Of a stretch of DNA of 5,446 nt, positions 1 to 5,430 are shown in pieces (positions within the stretch are counted from its first letter, which is position 1; each line of letters begins with the position of its first letter). The position numbers and the translations under genes were made by a program. Source of the DNA: UBA5359 sp028699365 [NCBI: bacterium] (GTDB lineage Bacteria > UBP13 > UBA5359). The notes below the pieces were generated by a model. The model ran no database searches. It had not been told where the DNA came from and saw only the letters and a list, made by a program, of their open reading frames with translations. The stretch covers positions 1 through 5,446 of the forward strand of contig JAQVUQ010000206.1 in the NCBI GenBank assembly GCA_028699365.1, given 5' to 3'.

Positions 1-1505
1 GCCGGCGGGCTGTAGATATTGACTTCTTCAGAATTACCGTCTATATCCACCGTGCTATGGGTCTGCCATTTACTGCCTGTGCCTGTGGTATCACCCCATA
101 CTCCAGCATCGGTCGTTTCCCCATCCTCGGTATTATCGATATAGCTGACCTCGCCGGCAGGCAGAGCCAGCAGATCAGGATTTTCAGGATCGGTTATGGT
201 CTTATATCGGTCAAAATCACCGTCGTTCAGCCAGTGAACCAGCCCCATTCCCTTAATCACCTTATCGCCCAAAATATAAGAGGGCAGGTGCGCCTTATCA
301 AAGTAGCACATGCTGGCAAAGGGGGCGGTGCCGTCATATGTGCCTGCCGAAGTATGAATTAGCAGAGGAGCACCCTTTATCCGGCCCAGGGCCTGGAAGA
401 AGCATTTGGGATAATGCTCTCCCGTCATAGTTGACTGATTGGTGCCGTCCAGGTAAAGATCTATTCCCGTTCCCCAATCGACATCGCCCAGAACGTAGAG
501 TGGTGCCGGCTCTACCTTGCCGCCCCCGGCATCAGTTCCGTATATGCCGTGCTCCGCCGTAAAGCCGCAGTTGTCGCCGATAAACCTGAGGAAGTTGTTG
601 AATACTGGCGCCACCACGGCCACCGCCTCGATAGTGCTTTTGACCTCGACTCTGCTGGCCAGGGTCAAGCCTCCATCGGTCACAGTATCGCTGGCTTTGG
701 TCGTCCAGGCCGGCTCGGTTATCCCGCTGCTGCCGCTGTCGCCGATAACCTCGTAAACCCAGCCGTTGGCCGTGGGAGGCCTGACGACATCTCCGACGGA
801 GTAATCGTGCCCGCTCTGCCAGGTGCCGGCTCTATACGGATAGCCAGTGGAAACTATCTTGACGTAAGCCGGATGGATTTGTGAACAATCTGTGCAGAAG
901 CCGTAACGTGGGTCATACTCTGCTTTGTGGCAGGTTAGAGTCAGACTTCCATCAATAACGGTGGCATCTTCGCTTGCAGGCCAGGTTGGCTCTATCCCGC
1001 CACTGCTTCCATTGCCGCCGGTTACCTCATAGTAATAGATAAAATCATTGCCGGTAAGAGGAGCAATCCTGTCGCCTGTTGAATACGCTTCATTCGGTTT
1101 CCATACCCTGTTGGCAAATAGTAATTTGCCATTGCCAGTATCCTTAAATTTCTCAGGGCAATAAGGATTGGCGATGCTCAATTCCACCCGGCCGTCTTTA
1201 TTATCGATAACACCATTATGGTCACTATCTATGTCGATATAAGAGGGAATATCAGAAGCATCCATACCCCATTCATAGGAGAAACGATTTGCATTACCGC
1301 CGTCTCGGCGCAATTGAGCCAGAGCGTAGTCCACGCCGTCCCGGGCCAGGCGGAGCGATGTCTCTCTGTCGGAGGCACTGAGGTCCATCGACATGTTGCG
1401 CAACACAAGTGCCACAAAGAGCTGAGCCATAATCAGCAATGCCGCCAGGACAGCTACAGAGATTATCAGCGCCTGGCCGCTATTGTTACCATGTTTGAAG
1501 AGCAA
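1..1505 (-). CDS. PilX/GspK-like minor pilin with two inserted repeat modules, partial (3' end outside window)
   Basis: I translated this frame by hand: it is open for 501 codons from a TTG at 1505 to the left edge, where the gene continues. The N-terminus is a short leader with K4 and H5, then G10-Q11 as the likely prepilin peptidase site, and a hydrophobic segment to about residue 35. There is no Glu at +5, as in PilX and GspK, which sit at the filament tip. Residues 43-65 (SASDRETSLRLARDGVDYAL...) match the usual PilX helix. Residues 91-101 form an Asp-rich EF-hand-like loop (DIDSDHNGVID). Residues 134-190 and 228-282 are two copies of one module. Residues 214-221 (YVKIVSTG) and 285-298 (RVEVKSTIEAVAVV) look like PilX core strands split by module 2. 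Residues 300-501 are Gly/Asp-rich and I do not recognise them. It follows the PilW-like gene in the I-J-K order. The start is uncertain: an AGGGGGGT ribosome-binding site 6 nt upstream favours TTG 1505. High confidence in the coding frame, moderate in the family. Confidence 0.85.
   Translation of the reverse strand, partial: MLFKHGNNSGQALIISVAVLAALLIMAQLFVALVLRNMSMDLSASDRETSLRLARDGVDYALAQLRRDGGNANRFSYEWGMDASDIPSYIDIDSDHNGVIDNKDGRVELSIANPYCPEKFKDTGNGKLLFANRVWKPNEAYSTGDRIAPLTGNDFIYYYEVTGGNGSSGGIEPTWPASEDATVIDGSLTLTCHKAEYDPRYGFCTDCSQIHPAYVKIVSTGYPYRAGTWQSGHDYSVGDVVRPPTANGWVYEVIGDSGSSGITEPAWTTKASDTVTDGGLTLASRVEVKSTIEAVAVVAPVFNNFLRFIGDNCGFTAEHGIYGTDAGGGKVEPAPLYVLGDVDWGTGIDLYLDGTNQSTMTGEHYPKCFFQALGRIKGAPLLIHTSAGTYDGTAPFASMCYFDKAHLPSYILGDKVIKGMGLVHWLNDGDFDRYKTITDPENPDLLALPAGEVSYIDNTEDGETTDAGVWGDTTGTGSKWQTHSTVDIDGNSEEVNIYSPP
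660..824 (-). repeat. Protein module copy 2 in the PilX-like pilin (residues 228-282)
   Basis: The copy reads TW..., YSVGD, a Pro, NGW, YEV, GSSG, TEPAW, and ends TVTDGGLTL. It keeps the same aromatic, Gly-Asp and Glu-Pro-x-Trp positions as copy 1. It sits between YVKIVSTG and RVEVKSTIEAV, which would be adjacent or loop-joined strands in a plain PilX protein, so it looks like an insertion into the pilin fold. Confidence 0.7.
936..1106 (-). repeat. Protein module copy 1 in the PilX-like pilin (residues 134-190)
   Basis: The copy reads W..., then YSTGD, a Pro, an Asn, YEV, GSSG, EPTW, and ends TVIDGSLTL. By hand alignment it matches copy 2 at 26 of 55 positions, with a two-residue insertion (extra Tyr-Tyr). 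The pattern Y-x-x-G-D ... P ... Y ... G-x-S-G ... E-P-x-W ... D-G is one I know from repeated modules of phage tail proteins and some carbohydrate-binding domains. A binding role is inferred. Confidence 0.7.
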
Positions 1506-1511
1506 TTCAGT

Positions 1512-1519
1512 ACCCCCCT
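1512..1519 (-). promoter_or_regulatory. Ribosome-binding site AGGGGGGT of the PilX-like gene
   Basis: AGGGGGGT lies 6 nt before the TTG at 1505 and is close to the consensus AGGAGGT. It is the main reason for choosing this start, since the frame has no ATG or GTG between its upstream stop and the hydrophobic segment. The G run is also a possible frameshift site (see findings). Confidence 0.6.
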
Positions 1520-1542
1520 GTCGTACAGCAATACAAGTGCTG

Positions 1543-2565
1543 TCATTTTGACAGCGGTCTGCTCTTGATCGCTAGGCGTATGCGCTCCTCCTTACCGCTG
1601 TCTTTGTCACTTTTCAAAAGCAGGTCTACGGTCACCAGGCCGTTGTTATCCATGATGAACGATGTCACGGCGCTTGGCTCGCCGGTAAGATAGTTGAGGC
1701 CGCCCGGTATCTCTTTGATAAGACGGCATAACTTCTTCTCGTTATCGTATTGCGTATAATACTGCCATAACTCTCCATCGACGATTTTCAGCGGTGTGAG
1801 CGGGTCTCCGGTATTAATACCTACGGTCTGTGCGTCTTTAGCAGGCATTTTAAGGTTTAGCTTTTGTCCTCGAATGGAGTACGTACCGTCTTCGTTATAG
1901 ACCCCATGCCATACCGCCTGATCGCCGACGGCTGTCCAGACACTGCCGTCATCGGAATGTGCCGTGATCATCTCACCAATCAAGCCACCATCGAGAAGTA
2001 TATTGCCGCCTGCAGGCACCTGACTTTGCTTTAAGACAAGCCAGACCGGTATACCTTGTGTTACTTGATAGGACGACTGCAAATTGAAATTCTGCTCTTC
2101 CCAAACAGTGTTAATATCTCCATACTTTATCTCGCCTGCCGTGCTTTCAAAGGTTGCGGGAGTTGTTGTTCCAGAGCAGACGTATCCTTCCAGCACGGCC
2201 GTATCATTGCTTATGTCAGCGCTGCAGCATATCCGGAAGCTGAAAGACCGCATCGTGCAGGTACGTTCCGGAATAAATTTCACCGCCGTCCAAGTGCTGC
2301 CTATAGTTAACTTATCGTCATCAACGTTATAAACACCGGTGAGATAAACGAAAGCCGCCTCCCGGATATCCTTTCGCAAGGTATCGGCAGTCACGACGGC
2401 ATCCTGCTTCAAAACCGCTTTGCCGGCCCCCCTGCCGAATAGATCGAAACCCAGCATCAGCGGTCCGAGAATCCAGGCGAAAAGCACTACCATGATGGCG
2501 ATAGCCACGGTGATCTCTATCAGTGTAAGGCCACAACGGCTCGTTATCCGGGTAAACGATATCAT
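1543..2565 (-). CDS. PilW/GspJ-like minor prepilin
   Basis: A 340-residue protein with a class III signal: a basic leader of 12 residues ending in Gly12, then LTLIE with Glu17 at +5, and a hydrophobic helix to about residue 34. Prepilin peptidase in the inner membrane would cut after Gly12 and methylate Leu13. The long, variable C-terminal domain with several beta strands and a final stretch ending in RIRLAIKSRPLSK is of the kind seen in PilW/GspJ proteins, as is its place between a PilV-like and a PilX-like gene. Cys104, Cys113, Cys114 and Cys130 lie in the N-terminal half and could form disulfides. The ATG overlaps the stop of the PilV-like gene by four bases (ATGA) and has only a weak Shine-Dalgarno (GGTGG), so translation is probably coupled. 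The GspJ or PilW role is inferred from position and N-terminus. Confidence 0.88.
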   Translation of the reverse strand: MISFTRITSRCGLTLIEITVAIAIMVVLFAWILGPLMLGFDLFGRGAGKAVLKQDAVVTADTLRKDIREAAFVYLTGVYNVDDDKLTIGSTWTAVKFIPERTCTMRSFSFRICCSADISNDTAVLEGYVCSGTTTPATFESTAGEIKYGDINTVWEEQNFNLQSSYQVTQGIPVWLVLKQSQVPAGGNILLDGGLIGEMITAHSDDGSVWTAVGDQAVWHGVYNEDGTYSIRGQKLNLKMPAKDAQTVGINTGDPLTPLKIVDGELWQYYTQYDNEKKLCRLIKEIPGGLNYLTGEPSAVTSFIMDNNGLVTVDLLLKSDKDSGKEERIRLAIKSRPLSK

Positions 2566-3263
2566 CTTCGCACCACCGCCTGCCGCGTCAACTTCCTGGT
2601 ATTCCCACCTTCACTCCAGGTCAGCTTTATTTCGATAATCTTCTTACCGTAGATATTGGCGCCCGTCTCCGGATTGGGGGCATCATAAACCGGCCGTTCG
2701 CTGCCGAAATCGCCATTGGCATAGTATATATAGATATTTTCCACTCCATCAGGCAGCCCGTCCAGATAGCTCTTGGCAGGATCGTTCCGTATCTGGTCGA
2801 ACCAGGATTTATTGCGTAGCGATATCCTGATGATATCACCAGCAGCAGGCGGCGTATCGGCAATAAATCTCAGTTCCTGCTCGGTGACGTCATAGACACT
2901 TGAGCATTGCACGGCTTCAAAGGAACTGCCAGCCACAGCTTTTTTCTCCATGATGCCCGGTTCATTGAAAGATATATCGACTCCCCGTATGGAAAACTCC
3001 GTTCTTGCACCGTCAGGCAACTGGTCGGTCTCAGGGATGCTGACTGGCAAATCATCGAAATTCCAGGCCGAGAGTTCGTCGATATGGCCGTCAACAAACC
3101 TTTTGGCTATTTCGTCATAGCGCGTTTTTTCGATATTAGTCAATCCCACGGGAAATACCTTGATGATCGCCAGGATGCCTATGAGTAGGACAACCATGGC
3201 CACCAGTACTTCCACCAAGGCTAAACCTGTATTGCCGACGTACCTCTCTCTCATACGCTCCAC
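2562..3263 (-). CDS. PilV/GspI-like minor prepilin
   Basis: A 233-residue protein with a short leader, Gly13 at the cleavage site and LALVE with Glu18 at +5, followed by a hydrophobic helix LVAMVVLLIGILAI. The 'VEVLVAMVVLLIGILA' style N-terminus is characteristic of PilV/GspI minor pilins. The C-terminal end (KIIEIKLTWSEGGNTRKLTRQAVVRR) has the closing strand pattern of this family. In GspI/J/K systems this protein starts the tip complex, and here it precedes the J-like and K-like genes. Start choice: the GTG at 3263 has no ribosome-binding site and is 5 nt past a hairpin. The in-frame ATG at 3254 has GGAG but only 3 nt away. Both give an acceptable leader. The stop overlaps the next start (ATGA). 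Confidence 0.9.
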   Translation of the reverse strand: MERMRERYVGNTGLALVEVLVAMVVLLIGILAIIKVFPVGLTNIEKTRYDEIAKRFVDGHIDELSAWNFDDLPVSIPETDQLPDGARTEFSIRGVDISFNEPGIMEKKAVAGSSFEAVQCSSVYDVTEQELRFIADTPPAAGDIIRISLRNKSWFDQIRNDPAKSYLDGLPDGVENIYIYYANGDFGSERPVYDAPNPETGANIYGKKIIEIKLTWSEGGNTRKLTRQAVVRR

Positions 3264-3268
3264 ATTTC

Positions 3269-3287
3269 ACGGCTATTTCATAGCCGT
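3269..3287 (-). promoter_or_regulatory. Perfect hairpin over the stop codon of prepilin-2
   Basis: Arms ACGGCTAT and ATAGCCGT, eight perfect base pairs, with a GAA loop in the minus-strand transcript. The TAG stop of prepilin-2 lies in the 3' arm and the GTG of the PilV-like gene is 5 nt downstream. No U run follows, so it is not a standard intrinsic terminator. It could stabilise the 3' end of the upstream mRNA, slow translation of the minor pilins, or block ribosome access to the GTG. Confidence 0.5.
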
Positions 3288-3911
3288 AGGCATATCCGGG
3301 CCATTGTTCCGGTATTTTCTAACCGTGCCGTCTGCAAAGGTCACCAGGTATACGCTCGCTGCTCCATCGTTATCCTTGTTACCATGTATTACTTTACCTT
3401 TACTTTCTCCACTGCCGGTATCATGATTGTGATCTTTAGAGAAAACCCCACAGAAGGGATAAGGAATACCATCTGCATACCAGCCGGCCAAGCTGTTTTT
3501 ATCAGTTAGCAATCTAAGCCCGGTTTCAGATTCCGGCGCTTCGCCCTCCAGACCAGGCCTATACTTGTTATAACTGAATCGCTCAACACCATCGCTAAGA
3601 TCAACTCCGCCAGCATCGGTAAGTTCATAATCGTTCGGGCATTTGAAGCTGCTCTCGCTGCTTATGTAATTGCCTTGATAAAGTGCTCCGGCATAATCCA
3701 AATCCCTTGGCGGCAGTGTGCCGTTATTATCCAGCGCATAAACTTTCAGGGCAATGAGAATGCTATGAAGGTTACTTATACAGCCTGCCTGACGGCTGTT
3801 CTCCCGGACATTGCCGAAAACAGGGAGGAGGATTGCCGATAACAGAGCAGCTATAGCCATAACAACGACAAGTTCTATCAGTGTAAAGCCAATTTTTCGT
3901 TTGCAGAACAA
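3273..3911 (-). CDS. Prepilin-2, GspG/H-like type II secretion prepilin
   Basis: A 212-residue protein with a textbook signal: MFCKRKIG then FTLIE (cleavage after Gly8, Glu13 at +5), a hydrophobic helix to about residue 32, and NVRENSRQAGCISNLHSILIALKVY, the long pilin helix. Residues 89-94 carry FKCPND, residues 152-155 PFCG, and residues 192-195 FADG in the last strand. These fit the prepilins abundant in Planctomycetota-like bacteria. The Asp/Asn-rich stretch 160-183 (KDHNHD..., GNKDNDG) may be a metal-binding loop as in GspG, which I infer only. The start is TTG: an in-frame TGA lies just upstream and GGGAGG sits 6 nt before it. The ribosome-binding site is made from the last codons of XRE-2, whose stop is 2 nt away, so the two are probably co-translated. 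It could be the major subunit of the filament. Confidence 0.93.
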   Translation of the reverse strand: MFCKRKIGFTLIELVVVMAIAALLSAILLPVFGNVRENSRQAGCISNLHSILIALKVYALDNNGTLPPRDLDYAGALYQGNYISSESSFKCPNDYELTDAGGVDLSDGVERFSYNKYRPGLEGEAPESETGLRLLTDKNSLAGWYADGIPYPFCGVFSKDHNHDTGSGESKGKVIHGNKDNDGAASVYLVTFADGTVRKYRNNGPDMPTAMK

Positions 3912-3913
3912 CT

Positions 3914-4240
3914 TTATCCTCCCATATCATTGTCGATGTCTATATAGCTACCATCGCCCTTGCAATAATTTGAACTAACCTCTGTAACAGTTTCATCTGT
4001 AGGCTTTAGGCAACAATGCCTGCTGGCCAGTAACTTACATGGCTCAACCTCCAATGCCGCAGCTATTCGAGCAAGATTAGCCAAACATATATTGCGCTTT
4101 CCACGCTCAACGGCGCCGACGTAACTACGATGGAGTAAGGCCTTATCGGCTAACGAATCCTGGGATAAGCCGATCCGGTGACGATAAAACCTCATATTGC
4201 TTCCAAGGACATCCAAAATTGTTCTTTCCATATCCAGCAT
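3914..4240 (-). CDS. XRE-2, Cro/C1-type helix-turn-helix regulator
   Basis: A 108-residue protein. Residues 8-71 form one HTH_3 domain: LSQDSLADKA (helix 2), LHRSYVGAVERGKRN (turn and recognition helix), then NLARIAAALEVEPCKLL. This is the five-helix fold of Cro/C1, SinR and restriction-modification controller proteins, which bind DNA as dimers. There is no sensor domain. The 37-residue tail (72-108) is Cys-containing and ends GDGSYIDIDNDMGG, an Asp-rich calcium-loop-like sequence absent from XRE-1. It is about 80% identical to XRE-1 over the first 71 residues by my count. The ATG at 4240 has no Shine-Dalgarno and lies 3 nt after a TATAAT box. The ATG at 4231 (Met4) would give a very short leader. 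Its own promoter and a palindrome lie upstream. It probably regulates this operon; the target is not known. Confidence 0.93.
   Translation of the reverse strand: MLDMERTILDVLGSNMRFYRHRIGLSQDSLADKALLHRSYVGAVERGKRNICLANLARIAAALEVEPCKLLASRHCCLKPTDETVTEVSSNYCKGDGSYIDIDNDMGG
3918..3923 (-). promoter_or_regulatory. Ribosome-binding site GGGAGG of prepilin-2, inside the XRE-2 gene
   Basis: GGGAGG, 6 nt before the TTG at 3911, is read as part of the Met-Gly-Gly codons that end XRE-2. It supports the TTG start and couples prepilin-2 translation to that of the regulator. Confidence 0.7.
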
Positions 4241-4243
4241 AAT

Positions 4244-4271
4244 ATTATATCCAAGAGCTTATTAAAGTCTA
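4244..4271 (-). promoter_or_regulatory. Candidate sigma-70-type promoter of XRE-2 and downstream genes
   Basis: A perfect TATAAT (4249 to 4244) is preceded by TAGACT (4271 to 4266, four of six matches to TTGACA) with a 16-nt spacer. The predicted transcript would begin at about 4237, within the first codons of XRE-2. This implies either a leaderless mRNA or a start at Met4 (4231). It would provide a second entry point for the five downstream genes. Confidence 0.5.
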
Positions 4272-4278
4272 CGTCCTC

Positions 4279-4295
4279 ATAAGTAGCCTACTTAT
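4279..4295. promoter_or_regulatory. Perfect 17-bp palindrome, candidate XRE operator
   Basis: ATAAGTAG-C-CTACTTAT: eight-base half sites around a single central base, 7 bp upstream of the candidate -35 box. Dimeric XRE proteins bind symmetric sites of this size. No U run follows on either strand, so it is not a terminator. The only larger gap between genes in this window contains it, next to a gene for a small regulator, which fits autoregulation. Binding is inferred. Confidence 0.55.
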
Positions 4296-4401
4296 ACGCA
4301 GGCTATTTATTTGTCCCTTCCTGATCCTAATAAGCCATCCTCCTTCATTAGAAAATGTTATATCCTGCCTGCTGCCGCCATTACGAGAGCACAATTGCCA
4401 G

Positions 4402-5157
4402 CTAATCTCTTCCACAAAATGCATATGTCCCCTTTTTCATACGCTCTTGCCGCTCTTCCTCAGTATTATCAATAACAATGGACGCATCCTTAGACCGATA
4501 TATAGCCACGTAGCCAGTGATATAGGCTGCCAAATACTCACCATGATGGTCTGAGTTTGTGCTTTTAGCCGGTCTGACCTCAGATTTACCACAGAATGGG
4601 AGCGGTCGTTCCTGACCATCGCATCCGGATAGTGACCATAGATCGTCCACAAAGCCGCCCATTATCATGGGAGGGTTATATCTGTTATAGCTGATGTTGC
4701 CGGATATGATGGGGGAGGTCTTGATATACACTATCTTCTCTAGTTTGCCATTGATATACCGCTCCTTAGAATAGCTAACGGTCTCCGGCATCTCAGAGCT
4801 ATCATTTGGACACCTGAAAGCATTTATATCAAGCCCGTATTGATCACATCGTTGATACGCCTTCTCCTCGTCATCGTATATGTACCCTGCCAATCTGGTT
4901 GCCCAAAAGCCGGGAGTGCCTGGCAGGTATTTACCATTCTCATAATCAGGTCCAGGCAATATTGTCCTCCTATCCAGGTAATCTATTCTGAGACACATAA
5001 CGATATGATGGATGTTGTTCATACAGGATGCGCGATGAGAGTTCTGTAGAGTTGTGCTAAAAGCTGGTAATAACATTGCAGTTAGTATAGCTATCAACGA
5101 AATTGTTATCAGCAATTCCAGCAACGTTAAGCCGCTCTTCTTATTATTAGCCGTCAT
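4402..5157 (-). CDS. Prepilin-1, GspG/H-like type II secretion prepilin
   Basis: A 251-residue protein from the ATG at 5157. I prefer this over the in-frame ATG at 5172 because the sequence between them contains GGAGGT at the right distance (7 nt), which would otherwise be coding. The leader MTANNKKSG is followed by LTLLE with Glu14 at +5, then a hydrophobic helix to about residue 31 and the helix PAFSTTLQNSHRASCMNNIHHIVMCL. Residues 114-119 read FRCPND and 187-190 PFCG, as in prepilin-2, and the SYNRY motif also has a partner (SYNKY) there. It differs by lacking the FADG signature (AAYITGYVAIY in its place) and by a charged C-terminal tail (NTEEERQERMKK...) that ends in a second FCG. A paralogue of prepilin-2, placed directly after its own XRE gene. 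It could be a second major or a specialised minor subunit. Confidence 0.92.
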   Translation of the reverse strand: MTANNKKSGLTLLELLITISLIAILTAMLLPAFSTTLQNSHRASCMNNIHHIVMCLRIDYLDRRTILPGPDYENGKYLPGTPGFWATRLAGYIYDDEEKAYQRCDQYGLDINAFRCPNDSSEMPETVSYSKERYINGKLEKIVYIKTSPIISGNISYNRYNPPMIMGGFVDDLWSLSGCDGQERPLPFCGKSEVRPAKSTNSDHHGEYLAAYITGYVAIYRSKDASIVIDNTEEERQERMKKGTYAFCGRD

Positions 5158-5164
5158 GCGGACC

Positions 5165-5170
5165 ACCTCC
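5165..5170 (-). promoter_or_regulatory. Ribosome-binding site GGAGGT of prepilin-1
   Basis: GGAGGT 7 nt before the ATG at 5157. It moves the start 15 nt inside the longest reading frame and gives a normal nine-residue prepilin leader. Confidence 0.75.
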
Positions 5171-5178
5171 ATTTCGAT

Positions 5179-5430
5179 CTATTCGATGATGTATCTACAT
5201 TTGGCCCTGTCACTCATAAGAAGCTGGCAAGGCTCCACTTCTAAAGCCTCAGCTATTCGAACAAGATTTGCCATGCAGATATTACGTTTTCCTCTCTCAA
5301 CAGCACCCACATAACTACGGTGAAGCAACGCTTTGTCCGCGAGTTCGTCCTGGGATAAATCAAGTCTGCGACGATAATGTCTCATATTACGGCCAAGGAC
5401 ATCCAGGATCGATGTTTCTGTAATTAACAT
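5179..5430 (-). CDS. XRE-1, Cro/C1-type helix-turn-helix regulator
   Basis: An 83-residue protein that is little more than one HTH_3 domain: residues 8-25 form helix 1, LSQDELADKA helix 2, LHRSYVGAVERGKRN the turn and recognition helix, and NLVRIAEALEVEPCQLL helices 4 and 5. It has a 12-residue end and no effector domain, so it is probably a dimeric DNA-binding repressor or activator. Residues 30-52, which cover the recognition helix, are identical to XRE-2, so both should read the same DNA site. The stop is 21 nt before the prepilin-1 start. Only 16 nt upstream of the ATG are in the window, with no clear ribosome-binding site beyond a weak GAAG, so the promoter is not visible. No toxin or recombinase gene accompanies it. 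Confidence 0.92.
   Translation of the reverse strand: MLITETSILDVLGRNMRHYRRRLDLSQDELADKALLHRSYVGAVERGKRNICMANLVRIAEALEVEPCQLLMSDRAKCRYIIE

Larger units (their letters stand above)
4241..4401. other. Intergenic region between prepilin-1 and XRE-2
   Basis: A 161-bp gap, by far the largest in the window. Apart from the promoter and palindrome it holds an AAGGAGG Shine-Dalgarno-like sequence (4345 to 4339, minus strand) with only a three-codon reading frame (ATG GCT TAT TAG) touching it. It also holds a second inverted repeat, TAGCCT/AGGCTA (4284-4289 and 4300-4305), that competes with the palindrome. I see no convincing gene or intrinsic terminator here. Confidence 0.6.

Noticed and set aside
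500-605. A third, degenerate copy of the PilX module around residues 308-337, suggested by shared short DNA words (GGTGCCGGCTCTA, TGTCGCCGATAA)
   Set aside because: The shared 13-mer is read in a different frame, and the YxxGD, GSSG and EPxW residues are not present in order, so I regard it as chance.
57-1568. Several plus-strand and minus-strand open frames of 60-116 codons in this region
   Set aside because: They overlap the 501-codon PilX-like frame, have no ribosome-binding sites or recognisable motifs, and read as out-of-frame shadows.
4279-4305. The palindrome region as an intrinsic terminator for prepilin-1
   Set aside because: The stem is AT-rich and neither strand has a run of T after it.
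5158-5172. Prepilin-1 starting at the first ATG (5172)
   Set aside because: That ATG has no ribosome-binding site, and the following GGAGGT is well placed for the ATG at 5157.
3914-5430. XRE proteins as antitoxins of toxin-antitoxin pairs, or as controllers of a restriction-modification system
   Set aside because: Their partners are clear prepilins with signal sequences. No toxin, nuclease or methylase gene is present in the window.
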